40,526 nucleotides of DNA from contig NZ_CAMYPD010000024.1 in NCBI RefSeq assembly GCF_947286155.1, positions 1 to 40,526 on the forward strand. Direction: 5' to 3'. Below are positions 30,680 through 39,160 of the stretch, piece after piece. This stretch comes from an uncultured Tessaracoccus sp. GTDB lineage: Bacteria; Actinomycetota; Actinomycetes; Propionibacteriales; Propionibacteriaceae. The notes beneath the pieces are model-generated. The model had not been told where the DNA came from and searched no databases. It was given only the letters and a program-made list of their open reading frames with translations. How positions within the stretch are numbered: position 1 is the stretch's first letter; every line of letters starts with the position of its first letter. Position numbers and translations under genes: made by a program.

Positions 30680-32287
30680 GTGAGGAATCAGCTGCCACCC
30701 ACCCATCGTTTCGGCGTGAGTCGCCGCGGCGCGTTCCAAGGTCTGTCCGCCGCGACCGTGCTCGGCCTCGCCGCCTGCTCCGGAGACATCGACGGCAAAG
30801 CCCCCAGCCCCGAACCCACTGCCGCCAGCGGTTCCCCGTCGCCCTCGCCAACAGCTGCCAGCACGGAATGGACGACGGTGCCGCCGGCCTTGGTGCCGGG
30901 CATCGTCGAGGTGATGCTGAGCAAGGAAGCGAAAGGTAAGGACGTGGTGACGCCGCGGTTCCCGTCGGCACGCAACTTGACGCAGGCCGTCGAGGTGGTG
31001 CGCAACCGCATCCTGCGTCAGGCGTCGTGGGATTCGCAGGAGAAGGTGGAGATCAAGGGCGCGCTCCTCGCGGCGTCGCGGGATGCCATCGGCCTGGCGC
31101 TGCACTCGTCGTTCGGCTCCGAGCAGAGCGACACGCCGTGCATGATTTGGTACGACACCCGCAAGCAGCAGTCGTTTGCCTCGCCCGAGCTGATCTCGGC
31201 CTCAAAGTGGGGCGAGTTTGCGAAGGCAGTGCATCAGGCGGCTGCCGACGCCGGGCTCGACGCCGACAAGGCCGACGCCGCGCTCATCGAGAAGTCGGCG
31301 CCGTACGGCAACGGCCCCGCGATGGCGTTCAATGGCGATGGTGCGATGGTGCTTGCGTTCCGCGCGGGGGCGGTGACGGATACCGTCGCGAAAATTACGG
31401 TCGACGCTACGCAGTGGCTCTCAGATTTTGGACGCATCGCCCGCTCGGCCAGCCTCACCCCGTCGGAGTTCTCCGGCAAAGCGTCGATCTCCATCACGCA
31501 TTTCAAGCCCGGCGAAGACCACCCTGCCGCGACGGGTTCCCCGAACCGTCCGTCGGACGGCTCCGACCCTGGCGAGGCGCTCCCCAAACCGACGCCGGGC
31601 GGCGCGGTACGCCCCACGACGGCCATCGGCTTCGACAGCGTCGTCGAGCGCTGCGTCGCGTTGACCTACGACGACGGCCCTGGTCCGAAAACCCCTGAGC
31701 TGCTGGCTGCATTCCACGCCGCAAAGGCTGCTGCCACGTTCTTCCAGATGGGCAACAGCATCGAGGAGTATCCGGGCACGACGCTCGACGTCGCGGTTGC
31801 CGGCCACGAGATCGGTAGCCACAGCGTGACGCACCCGAACCTGGCGTCCAAATCGCGCGAGCGCGTCGAGAAAGAGGTAGCGGGCAACTCCGAGCTGCTG
31901 AAGAAGACCACAGGGTTCAAGCCGCTGCTGTTTCGCCCGCCGTACGGCAGCCACAACGCGATGGTCGACGAGATCATCACCTCGCACGGCATGGCGATTG
32001 TGCAGTGGAGCGTCGACACGGAGGACTGGAAGACAAAGAATACGGCGAGCACCATCGGTATCGCGGTCAAGGACGGCAAGACCTTCACCGAGCCGATCGT
32101 CTTGATGCACGACATTCACGACTCGACGGTGGCCGCCGCCGAGGAGATCATCCACCAGCTCACTGAGGCCGGTGTCGAGCTCGTCACGGTGAGCGAGTTG
32201 ACGCTGAACACCGGCGGGCTCTTCACCGGGCACGCGTACTGTCGTGGCACCGGCATCGAGCAACAAGGATTCGGCTGCGACGGATGA
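30680..32287 (+). CDS. Tat-exported lipoprotein polysaccharide deacetylase
   Basis: The 535-residue precursor starts with a twin-arginine-like SRRGAF motif and a lipobox LAAC (Cys33), so it is probably folded before export and anchored as a lipoprotein. After a Pro/Ser linker, residues 70-285 form a domain of uncertain type; SDTPCMIWYDTRKQQSFASPELIS recalls the DUF3298/RsiV domain seen before NodB domains in PdaC-type enzymes. The NodB deacetylase domain follows: LTYDDGPG (Asp331, Asp332), HEIGSHSVTHP (His381, His385), RPPYG and LMHDIH. Metal ligands and catalytic residues are present, so N-acetyl groups of peptidoglycan or another glycan are the likely substrate. GTG at 30680 includes the complete signal peptide. 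Confidence 0.88.
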   Translation: MRNQLPPTHRFGVSRRGAFQGLSAATVLGLAACSGDIDGKAPSPEPTAASGSPSPSPTAASTEWTTVPPALVPGIVEVMLSKEAKGKDVVTPRFPSARNLTQAVEVVRNRILRQASWDSQEKVEIKGALLAASRDAIGLALHSSFGSEQSDTPCMIWYDTRKQQSFASPELISASKWGEFAKAVHQAAADAGLDADKADAALIEKSAPYGNGPAMAFNGDGAMVLAFRAGAVTDTVAKITVDATQWLSDFGRIARSASLTPSEFSGKASISITHFKPGEDHPAATGSPNRPSDGSDPGEALPKPTPGGAVRPTTAIGFDSVVERCVALTYDDGPGPKTPELLAAFHAAKAAATFFQMGNSIEEYPGTTLDVAVAGHEIGSHSVTHPNLASKSRERVEKEVAGNSELLKKTTGFKPLLFRPPYGSHNAMVDEIITSHGMAIVQWSVDTEDWKTKNTASTIGIAVKDGKTFTEPIVLMHDIHDSTVAAAEEIIHQLTEAGVELVTVSELTLNTGGLFTGHAYCRGTGIEQQGFGCDG

Positions 32288-32294
32288 CGCTGCG

Positions 32295-32367
32295 CGACTG
32301 AGCGCACTCCAGATGCAGATTTTGGGCTCTGTGAGCCGGTTTCTGGCATCTAGAGTGCGTTCAGTCG
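32295..32367. repeat. Long intergenic palindrome 4
   Basis: Arms at 32295-32316 and 32346-32367 (22 nt, two mismatches; CGACTGAGCGCACTCC and its partner) enclose an inner stem GGCTC-TGT-GAGCC. It lies 8 nt after the deacetylase stop codon and before the convergent tRNA-Leu terminator. Confidence 0.85.
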
Positions 32368-32448
32368 ACTTTTCCGTTCGGCGCGGGGTGCTCAACGGGG
32401 TACCTTATGGCGTGCCTTGCCACCCTGTAGCATTTTCCGTACAACAAG

Positions 32449-32493
32449 AAAACCCCGTCTGATTCGGTGCTTCACCTTGTCAGACGGGGTTTT
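32449..32493. terminator. Bidirectional terminator of tRNA-Leu
   Basis: AAAACCCCGTCTGA (32449-32462) pairs perfectly with TCAGACGGGGTTTT (32480-32493), 17-nt loop. On the minus strand it begins 6 nt past the tRNA 3' end and is followed by TTTTCTTGTT, a classic intrinsic terminator. On the plus strand it is T-tailed as well. Confidence 0.92.
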
Positions 32494-32499
32494 GTGCCG

Positions 32500-32582
32500 T
32501 GCGCGAGAGAGGAGTTGAACCTCCACGCCCTTGCGGGCACCGGCACCTGAAGCCGGCGCGTCTGCCATTCCGCCACTCGCGC
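32500..32582 (-). tRNA. tRNA-Leu (anticodon CAG)
   Basis: The minus strand folds as a class II tRNA: acceptor GCGCGAG/CTCGCGC, anticodon arm CCGGC-TTCAGGT-GCCGG with anticodon CAG, a long variable arm TGCCCGCAAGGGCGT, T arm GGAGG-TTCAACT-CCTCT, discriminator A. CCA is not encoded, unlike tRNA-Gly in this window. Confidence 0.96.
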
Positions 32583-32694
32583 GTGTGGGACACGTTTGGT
32601 CCGCCGAGAAACAGTAGCACACGCGTTTGGTTGCGGGGAAATTACCGGACCACGATGAAATGGTGACAAGTGGGCACTTCAATCGCGGCTTGAG

Positions 32695-32700
32695 TACCCT
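32695..32700 (+). promoter_or_regulatory. -10-like TACCCT, leaderless start of the histidine phosphatase gene
   Basis: TACCCT ends 6 nt before the ATG at 32707; no ribosome site is present. Confidence 0.45.
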
Positions 32701-32706
32701 GGCATC

Positions 32707-33309
32707 ATGCGCCTCATTCTCATTCGCCACGGTCAGACCGATTCCAATGTGCAGCACCTTCTCGACACGCAAGCGCCGGGGGCGCCGCTCAACGAGCTCG
32801 GTCTCCAGCAGGCGCGAGACCTCGTCGAGCGCATTGCGGATGAGCCCATCGAGGCTCTGTACACGTCGCATCTCACGCGCGCGAAGCAGACGGCCGAACC
32901 GCTCGCCAGCAAGCTTGCGCTGACCTCAACCGTGCTCGAGGGGCTGACGGAGATCTCGGCGGGCGACGACGAGATGAGCCCAGACTGGGAGCGCTACGTC
33001 GCAGTGCTGGAAAGCTGGGCGCCCGACAACCTCGACGTCGGCCTGCCGGGAGGCGAGACCGCTCGCGAGTTCCTCGAGCGCTATTCCGGCGCCGTGCAGG
33101 AGATCGAAGCGGCGGGGCACGCCGTCGCAGCAGTGGTGAGCCACGGTGCCGCCATCCGCGTGTTTGGGCTCACCGTCCACCCATCGCTCAGCCTCGAAAC
33201 CGCCCAGCCCCTGCACAACACGGAATGGATCGTGTTGGAGGGTTCCACCGCTGACGGCTGGAAGGTCGTCCGCTGGGCGGGGATCGACGTCGCTGCACAG
33301 GATGCCTGA
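32707..33309 (+). CDS. Histidine phosphatase family protein
   Basis: A 200-residue phosphoglycerate-mutase-like phosphatase. The catalytic motif LIRHGQTDSN (phospho-acceptor His8, Arg7) opens the protein, SHLTRAKQTAEPLA gives the second conserved Arg near residue 60, and VVSHGAAIRV carries the second catalytic His near 143. The group includes broad phosphatases, alpha-ribazole phosphatase and mutases; the substrate cannot be assigned. Cobalamin genes lie only 3 kb away, but the intervening genes are unrelated, so an alpha-ribazole role is not supported. Confidence 0.87.
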   Translation: MRLILIRHGQTDSNVQHLLDTQAPGAPLNELGLQQARDLVERIADEPIEALYTSHLTRAKQTAEPLASKLALTSTVLEGLTEISAGDDEMSPDWERYVAVLESWAPDNLDVGLPGGETAREFLERYSGAVQEIEAAGHAVAAVVSHGAAIRVFGLTVHPSLSLETAQPLHNTEWIVLEGSTADGWKVVRWAGIDVAAQDA

Positions 33310-33340
33310 ACACCAACGCATCCCTTGCAGCGTCGCCCCG

Positions 33341-33346
33341 TAGACT
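33341..33346 (+). promoter_or_regulatory. -10-like TAGACT before the 140-residue hypothetical gene
   Basis: TAGACT ends 6 nt before the ATG at 33353, identical in sequence and spacing to the box at 2338. Confidence 0.5.
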
Positions 33347-33352
33347 GACGTA

Positions 33353-33775
33353 ATGGCCAACCCAGTCCCCGTAATCAAAGCCGCCACCAGCGCGCTTGCT
33401 GCGTCGGCGGCACTCCTTGCAGCGCTCAAAGATGCGCCCAAGATCACCGAGGCGGCGAAAGCCACCGTCGACAACATCAAGTCCGCGCTGCGCAACAAGA
33501 GCGCGAAGGTGCGTTTCGATGCGAAGATCGACGCCATTGAGGCGTGCGCGGATGCCGTCGACGAGGTGTTTCCAGGCACTGAGGACGCCAGGGTGTGGCG
33601 CCAGAAGGCGGCCTCACTGCGGATGCGCGGGCAGCTCGCGTGGGCGTCACGGCGAGGCTCGCAGCGGCGCGCGGCCATGCGCCAGCTCGACGAGGAGACC
33701 GCCGACCTACTTGCCACCATCAATGAGCGGCTCGCGATGCTGTCTCCAGATCTCGCCGCGCGCGAGGTGCACTGA
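33353..33775 (+). CDS. Small alpha-helical hypothetical protein
   Basis: I do not recognise this 140-residue protein. It is almost wholly helical by composition: an Ala-rich N-terminal helix (VIKAATSALAASAALLAAL), a Lys-rich middle (KATVDNIKSALRNKSAKVRFDAKIDAIEACADAVDEVF), and a basic C-terminal half with ASRRGSQRRAAMRQLDEETADLLATINERL, which could form a coiled coil. There is no signal peptide. The high Lys/Arg content allows nucleic-acid binding, but that is speculation. It stands alone between two unrelated genes. Confidence 0.72.
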   Translation: MANPVPVIKAATSALAASAALLAALKDAPKITEAAKATVDNIKSALRNKSAKVRFDAKIDAIEACADAVDEVFPGTEDARVWRQKAASLRMRGQLAWASRRGSQRRAAMRQLDEETADLLATINERLAMLSPDLAAREVH

Positions 33776-33800
33776 CCCTCCGCCTGACACAATGGCGCTC

Positions 33801-35201
33801 ATGCGCACACATCTCTTGCCCTTCGTGGCCACGGCGACGATGCTGGTGGCCGCGTGTAGCACCGGCGACGAGGCGTCGTCGGGTAATGAACTCGAGGTCA
33901 CCCCGAACGTCGGCATCCAACTGTTCCAGTACAACTGGAACTCCGTAGCCAAGCAGTGCGCAGACGTGCTCGGCCCGAATCACTTCGAGTTCGTCCTACT
34001 CTCCCCCGCGCAGGAGCACATCGAGGGCGAACAGTGGTGGACGAGCTACCAACCGGTGAGCTACCAGGTGGAGTCGAAGCTCGGCACCCGCGACGAGTTC
34101 AAGCGCATGGTGGACACCTGCCATGAGCATGACGTGAAGGTGATCGCCGACGCGGTAATCAACCACATGGCCGGCATCGACGGGGGCACCGGCGTGGCGG
34201 GCACGAAGTTCAAGCACTACAGCTACCCGGGGCTGTACGAGGAATCCGATTTCCATCACTGCGGGCTCACCCCGAACGACGACATCGAAAACTATTCCGA
34301 TCAGCAACAAATTCAGGAATGCGAGCTGTCGAACCTCGCCGACCTGCGCACCGACGCACCGAACGTACAGGACACCATCGCCGGCTACCTCAACGATCTG
34401 CTTTCGCTGGGCGTCGGCGGGTTCCGGATCGACGCCGCCAAGCACATGCATGTCCGCGACGTGGAGCAGATTCTGAGCAAGGTGGATGGCGACCCGATCA
34501 TCATCTCCGAGGTCATCCGCGGAAACGAGCCCGTGCAGCCAGAGGATTACACGTCGCTCGGCGGGGTGTTCGCGTTCCAGTGGGCGCGCGACATCGCCGG
34601 CGTGGTGCAGGGTGGTTCGCTACACCTGGCGATGGAGACGCGCGAGGGCGCCGTCGACTCTGAACACGCCTACACGTTCGTCACCAACCACGACACCGAG
34701 CGCGGGCACCAGACGCTCACGCCGAAGGACGGTGAGCAGTTCGTGCAGGCCGAACTGCTCATGCTCGCCACCGACTTCGGGCGCCCAGTGCTGTACTCCG
34801 GCTACGCCTTTTCCGACAAGGACGCCGGAGCCCCGAGCACCGACGGGAAGGTCGACGACGTCGTCTGCACCAGCTCCGACTCACCGTCGGGCGGGGAGTT
34901 CTACTGCGTCGACGAACGCGTCGCCGCACTCGCTGGCTGGCGGGCCGTCGTCGGGGATGCGCCGGTGGAACGTCAGGTGTGGGAGAACTCGGTGCTGTCA
35001 CTCGACCGCGGCGACAAGGGATTCGTCGCGATCTCCTCCGACGCCCAGGAACAGCAGATCGAGGTAGCGACGCAGCTCCCGGACGGGGAGTATTGCGATG
35101 TGCTCTCCGACGCCTGCGACATCACCGTCGCCGACGGGCGGGTGAAGGTGACCATGCCGGGTGGCGGCGCCGTCGCGTTCCACGTCGGCACACGCCAGTA
35201 A
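33801..35201 (+). CDS. Lipoprotein alpha-amylase (GH13)
   Basis: An extracellular alpha-glucan hydrolase of family GH13. The 466-residue precursor has a lipobox LVAAC (Cys19), so it is tethered to the membrane. The TIM barrel runs from VGIQLFQYNWNSVAKQC, with VIADAVINHM (region I), GFRIDAAKHM (nucleophile Asp, about 211), IIISEVI (acid/base Glu, about 237) and FVTNHDTERG (transition-state Asp, about 298). All three catalytic acids are present. The small C-terminal beta domain follows. The ATG at 33801 is preferred over one 9 nt upstream because CACAAT lies 7 nt before it and itself overlaps the upstream ATG; the choice does not change the mature protein. Transport genes for maltodextrin are not in the window. 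Confidence 0.9.
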   Translation: MRTHLLPFVATATMLVAACSTGDEASSGNELEVTPNVGIQLFQYNWNSVAKQCADVLGPNHFEFVLLSPAQEHIEGEQWWTSYQPVSYQVESKLGTRDEFKRMVDTCHEHDVKVIADAVINHMAGIDGGTGVAGTKFKHYSYPGLYEESDFHHCGLTPNDDIENYSDQQQIQECELSNLADLRTDAPNVQDTIAGYLNDLLSLGVGGFRIDAAKHMHVRDVEQILSKVDGDPIIISEVIRGNEPVQPEDYTSLGGVFAFQWARDIAGVVQGGSLHLAMETREGAVDSEHAYTFVTNHDTERGHQTLTPKDGEQFVQAELLMLATDFGRPVLYSGYAFSDKDAGAPSTDGKVDDVVCTSSDSPSGGEFYCVDERVAALAGWRAVVGDAPVERQVWENSVLSLDRGDKGFVAISSDAQEQQIEVATQLPDGEYCDVLSDACDITVADGRVKVTMPGGGAVAFHVGTRQ

Positions 35202-35289
35202 TCACGGCGCGCGCGAAACACGATACGTTCGTGCTACCGCCGACGCCGTACCATGGGAAGCAGTTCTTGCACGCAACGGGAGGAAAACG

Positions 35290-35943
35290 ATGAGCAACAA
35301 TCCCTACGACGACCCCTACGCCTCGTCTGAGGAGCAGGGCGCGTGGGACGAGGCCGGCTCAGTCGAGCCCGACCGTCCCACGGAAGCAGATGCCCCATCC
35401 GACGGTGGTGCTGCCCCTGCGCCTGCACCGACGCCTAGCCCTTCGCCTGCGCCCGCATCGTCGCCTCAGTTTGAGATGCCCGCGCCTCCCAGCAGCTTCC
35501 AGGAGCCGATGCCGCGCGGCCCGGAACCCGTCGCGCCATATGCCTCCGGGTATGCGGACCCGACGAATCACCCTCCGCAGGCGTACGGTGAGGCGCCCGG
35601 GCCGATGCCTCAGCCCTACGCTCCGCAGCCTGGATACAACCCGAACATGCCGCCGCCCTACGGCTACGCCGCCCAGCCGGGGCCGTACGGCAACATGGCG
35701 CCCAGCACCAAGTCGAAGGTGGCCGCTGGTCTGCTTGGTGTCTTTCTGGGCACACTCGGCATCCACAACTTCTACCTCGGCTACACGGGCAAGGCAATCG
35801 CACAGTTGTTGATTACTGTGCTGTCTTTCGGGATGCTCGCATTCGTGAGCTCGATCTGGGGAATCGTCGAAGGCATCATGATCCTCACCGCAGCCCCCGG
35901 CTCACCGGCCAGCCGCGACGCACGCGGGGGCATCCTGCAGTAA
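35290..35943 (+). CDS. TM2-domain membrane protein with Pro-rich N-terminus
   Basis: 217 residues. The first 135 are hydrophilic and rich in Pro, Ala, Gln, Gly and Tyr, with no fold expected. The C-terminal TM2 domain has two hydrophobic helices: STKSKVAAGLLGVFLGTLGIHNFYLGYTGKAIAQLLITVLSFGMLAFVSSIWGIVEGIMIL, with the DRF-like turn replaced by HNFYLGY. TM2 proteins are widespread and mostly of unknown role. ATG at 35290 follows GGGAGG. It converges with the btu operon, leaving only 6 nt between stops and no visible terminator. Confidence 0.86.
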   Translation: MSNNPYDDPYASSEEQGAWDEAGSVEPDRPTEADAPSDGGAAPAPAPTPSPSPAPASSPQFEMPAPPSSFQEPMPRGPEPVAPYASGYADPTNHPPQAYGEAPGPMPQPYAPQPGYNPNMPPPYGYAAQPGPYGNMAPSTKSKVAAGLLGVFLGTLGIHNFYLGYTGKAIAQLLITVLSFGMLAFVSSIWGIVEGIMILTAAPGSPASRDARGGILQ

Positions 35944-35949
35944 TACACA

Positions 35950-36723
35950 TCAGGCCGAAGCGCTGCTGCGAGGAGGCCCGAAGATGAGATGCACCTTCCC
36001 CCCGCTTTCAATTCGCTCCACCGAGATCCCGTACACCTGCTCGATCAGGGCCGGCTGCAGTACTTCGTCGGGTGTCCCCGCCGCGACGAGCCGCCCCTCG
36101 TCGAGGAGGAGCAGCCGATCGCAGCAGCGCGCTGCAAGGTTCAGGTCGTGCAACACAATCACGGTGGCGCAATCAAGCGAGGCGATCAGATCGAGTAGCG
36201 CGAATTGGTGACGCAAATCCAGGTGGTTCGTGGGCTCGTCGAGAAGCAGATGCGTAGCCTGCTGTGCGATGGCTCGGGCTATCAGCGCGCGCTGCCGTTC
36301 CCCTCCTGAGAGTTGTGTCATGAGCCGCTCAGAGTGGCCTGAGAGCCCCACCCTCCGGAGCGCCTCTTCGACAACGCCTTCCTCCGCAGATGCGCCGTAA
36401 CGCAGAATCCCAGACGACGCGAGACGCCCGAGCATCACGGAGTCGCGCACCGAAAGCGGCAGGGTCGTCCCCGTCTCCTGCGCCACCACGGCAATTGCTC
36501 GAGCGATCGCGCGTCGCCCAAGCAATTGCACGTCGGTGCCGTCCAGGAGTACCTGCCCTTCCTTCACCTGCAACGCCTTTTGCAGGGCCAGCAGGAGTGA
36601 GGATTTGCCCGAACCGTTCGGCCCTAGAACGCCGACTGTCTCGCCTTGGCGTGCCACGAGGCTCACCCCATCGAGCACGACCTTCCCACCACGCTCGACC
36701 CGGACGTCTCGAACATCGAGCAC
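35950..36723 (-). CDS. btuD: B12-type ABC importer ATP-binding protein
   Basis: ATPase of a FecCD/BtuCD-class importer. The 257 residues contain Walker A GPNGSGKSS (about 34-42), a Q-loop in AVVAQETG, signature LSGGERQRALIARAIAQQATHLLLDEPTNHLD with Walker B, and the switch His in VIVLHDLN. It starts at GTG 36723, overlapping the stop of the binding-protein gene by one base. Sequence alone cannot separate cobalamin from siderophore or haem importers; the cobalamin riboswitch upstream of this operon decides the call. Confidence 0.88.
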   Translation of the reverse strand: MLDVRDVRVERGGKVVLDGVSLVARQGETVGVLGPNGSGKSSLLLALQKALQVKEGQVLLDGTDVQLLGRRAIARAIAVVAQETGTTLPLSVRDSVMLGRLASSGILRYGASAEEGVVEEALRRVGLSGHSERLMTQLSGGERQRALIARAIAQQATHLLLDEPTNHLDLRHQFALLDLIASLDCATVIVLHDLNLAARCCDRLLLLDEGRLVAAGTPDEVLQPALIEQVYGISVERIESGGKVHLIFGPPRSSASA

Positions 36724-37757
36724 TACTGATGCAACGCCTTCGCAAGCCGCACAGCGCCCTCAACCGAGAGGTTGCTTGGTGGGTCAGTCAGCGCGAAGGG
36801 CAAGACAACAACCTGGTTCTTGGTTACCGCCTGCAGCGCATCCACGCCAGGGAACCCCATGAATGTGTCTCTCGCTTCCTGCTCGGTCGCGTCCTGGGAG
36901 AGCAGTACGATCCACTCCGGATCCCGTTTCAACACGGTCTCCATCGTCATGTCGAACACCCGGGTGGTCTCGTCGTCGAATGAGTTCTTCAACCCCACCG
37001 CCGAGAAGATTGGCTGCACCATCGACGAAGTCCCGTACGCGTAGAAGGTGGATGACCCTGGAGTGACGTACAGCGCCGCGGCAGTCGAACCAGCCACGGC
37101 GTCGCTGTGCTGCTGGAGCTCGTCGACCTTCGAATGCAGGCGCTCCAACGCCTGCGGCAAGCGGTCGGTCGCCCCAAAGATGGTGGCGATCCGTTCAAAT
37201 TCCTCGTCCACCAGCTCCCACGAGGCCTGCTTGACCTCATAATTGGGGCACAGCGCTTCTGGTGAGTACAACGGAATCCCCAGCTTGGCAAGGGCCTCCC
37301 GATCAACGCCTAAGTCGTAGGCGAGCACGAGGTCTGGGTTGACAGCGAGGATCGCCTCGGTGGACAGAGTGGCGCCTCCAGTTTCCAATTCCTCGCTGGA
37401 AACCTGCTTGATGGCTCTGAGTTTCTGATCGAGCTCGCCGGCGGCCTCACCGAACCTCTGCGCACCGGCGTGCGCCGTCACCTTGTCCAGCAAACCCAGC
37501 TCATCCAACACGGGTGCAGCTGTGCCGGAAAACATCAGCACGCGTTCCGGGGCCTTTTCAACTGTCAGCTCATGGCCGCAGTTGGTGACACGAGCGGGAA
37601 ACCCCGTCGCCGCACTCGGCTCGCTGGCTTGCGAAGTGGTTGTGCTCGGCTCGCTTGCTTGTGAGGAGGCCTGACTTGCTTTGTCAGCCGCAGACGTGCC
37701 GCACGCGGCAACGGCCAGGGAGAGCAACGCCAGTGGTACCAGCAATCGTTTCGTCAT
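36723..37757 (-). CDS. btuF: B12-type ABC importer substrate-binding lipoprotein
   Basis: Binding protein of the class III (BtuF/FhuD) fold: 344 residues with lipobox VAAC (Cys19), a Ser-rich linker with SQASEPS repeated twice, then the two-lobed domain: RVLMFSGTAAPVLDELGLLDKV, AILAVNPDLVLAYDLGVD, and a C-terminal lobe ending SVEGAVRLAKALHQ. ATG at 37757 follows AAAGG; in-frame sequence further up lies in the permease gene. It lies between permease and ATPase in one operon, 31 nt after the permease stop. Confidence 0.86.
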   Translation of the reverse strand: MTKRLLVPLALLSLAVAACGTSAADKASQASSQASEPSTTTSQASEPSAATGFPARVTNCGHELTVEKAPERVLMFSGTAAPVLDELGLLDKVTAHAGAQRFGEAAGELDQKLRAIKQVSSEELETGGATLSTEAILAVNPDLVLAYDLGVDREALAKLGIPLYSPEALCPNYEVKQASWELVDEEFERIATIFGATDRLPQALERLHSKVDELQQHSDAVAGSTAAALYVTPGSSTFYAYGTSSMVQPIFSAVGLKNSFDDETTRVFDMTMETVLKRDPEWIVLLSQDATEQEARDTFMGFPGVDALQAVTKNQVVVLPFALTDPPSNLSVEGAVRLAKALHQ

Positions 37758-37788
37758 TGTTGAACCTTTCGATAGTTGTTGTTTGGCT

Positions 37789-38853
37789 TCAGCGACCCGG
37801 AGCCAATCGACGCACGAGTACAACGAGGATGGGCGCCCCGACGAGCCCAGTAACAACACCCAGAGGCAGCTCGGCGGGGGCGAACGCAATGCGGGCGAAC
37901 GCATCCGCCCAGACGAGTAATAGTGAGGAAGCGAGGGCGCTCGCGAGCACCAGCATTCGGTGCGAATGTCCGACCAAGGACCGCATCATGTGCGGGATCA
38001 CGAGCCCTACGAACCCGATACTCCCCGCTGTCGCGACCGCGACGCCCACTGCGGCGGAGACGAGCACTAACAGGATTGCCCGGGCAGGTCCGGGCTCCAC
38101 CCCTACGGAGCGTGCTGCGGCATCTCCGCTACACAGGGCGTCGAGAACCGGGCCGGACAGCATCATCAGCGCGACGAGTACTACGGCAACTACGCTCACC
38201 ACCGGGAGGTCGGCCCACGAGATCCGCCCCAGAGATCCGAGCATCCAAAACATCACGGCTCGAGACGTCTCTGGGCTTCCCGAGGAAAACACGATGAGGT
38301 TTGTCACGGCTTGAAACCCAAAACCCACCGCCAGACCGCCCAGCACCAGATGCAACGACGAGCCCTGTCGCCCTCCGATCAGAAGCACCAAACCGGTGGC
38401 GATCAAAGCACCAATGAACGCCAGCCCGCTGACGCCAGCAGCACTCGTCGTGCCGATGATGATCATGCCGACCGCTGCCCCCGTGGACGCTCCTGAGCTG
38501 ACTCCAAGTACGTACGGCTCGGCAAGAGGGTTTCGAACGATGGCTTGCAGCACCACTCCGGAGGTTCCAAGTATGGCGCCCACAACCACCGCTCCAACGA
38601 TGCGAGGCGCCCGGGTTTGCCAGACGATAGCGTCAACCGTCTGCGACCAGGTGATATCCACGTCCAACCCAGGGATGTGGCTCGCAATCACCCCGAGCAC
38701 GTCTGGGATCGGCACTCCTGCAGGGCCCAACGCAATGGTGAGTGTAGGCGAGACCAACAGCAGCACCACAAGTACGAGGAGGCGCCCCAACAGCCGACGT
38801 CGCCTCGCGGCCAAGCGCTGCCTGGGCGATTCGTCACGTTCAGGAACGGGCAA
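37789..38853 (-). CDS. btuC: B12-type ABC importer permease (FecCD family)
   Basis: A 354-residue polytopic permease, about ten membrane helices expected, with family hallmarks RAPRIVGAVVVGAILGTSGVVLQAIVRNPLAEPYVLGVSSGAS, GLAVGFGFQAVTNLIVF, and GSIGFVGLVIPHMMRSLVGHSHR near the coupling helix. The start is TTG at 38853, preceded by AGGAAG. It is the first gene after the riboswitch, so its translation is the likely target of B12 control. Confidence 0.9.
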   Translation of the reverse strand: MPVPERDESPRQRLAARRRRLLGRLLVLVVLLLVSPTLTIALGPAGVPIPDVLGVIASHIPGLDVDITWSQTVDAIVWQTRAPRIVGAVVVGAILGTSGVVLQAIVRNPLAEPYVLGVSSGASTGAAVGMIIIGTTSAAGVSGLAFIGALIATGLVLLIGGRQGSSLHLVLGGLAVGFGFQAVTNLIVFSSGSPETSRAVMFWMLGSLGRISWADLPVVSVVAVVLVALMMLSGPVLDALCSGDAAARSVGVEPGPARAILLVLVSAAVGVAVATAGSIGFVGLVIPHMMRSLVGHSHRMLVLASALASSLLLVWADAFARIAFAPAELPLGVVTGLVGAPILVVLVRRLAPGR

Positions 38854-38884
38854 AGTCTGAACTTCCTGTCAGGGTCGTTTCGCG

Positions 38885-39025
38885 CGACCGGGAAATACAC
38901 AGCCCTTCGCCAGTGATCGGGCTCAGCTCTTGGCCATACCGTTGCGCGACAGCTCCGGATTCTCACCGGAATTCCATGGCTAGGGGCATCTTCGGTGACG
39001 CCATTTGCCTCCGAAGAAGTGCGCT
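38885..39025 (-). promoter_or_regulatory. Cobalamin riboswitch
   Basis: On the minus strand the leader holds the conserved cobalamin-aptamer core: GGAATTCCGGTGAGAATCCG, then GAGCTGTCGCGCAAC. A CACTGGCGAAGGG-like segment follows before the expression platform and the AGGAAG of btuC. Cobalamin binding is expected to hide the ribosome site and shut the importer off. A TATGAT -10-like box stands at about 39025-39030. This element is what assigns the transporter to B12. Confidence 0.85.
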
Positions 39026-39160
39026 CATCATAACACCTTGTAGGAGAACGGTTGCGGCCCCCTCTCTCACACTCAGGGTGTGGGCGGCGGGACTGTCTTG
39101 TGTCTCCGGTACCCGACCCCGCCTCAGGTGATCCGCTGGCCGGCGGTTATCGTCGAGGCT

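Noticed and set aside
32707..33309. Alpha-ribazole phosphatase (cobC) assignment because of nearby B12 genes
   Set aside because: Three unrelated genes separate it from the btu operon, there is no riboswitch upstream, and the family is too broad.
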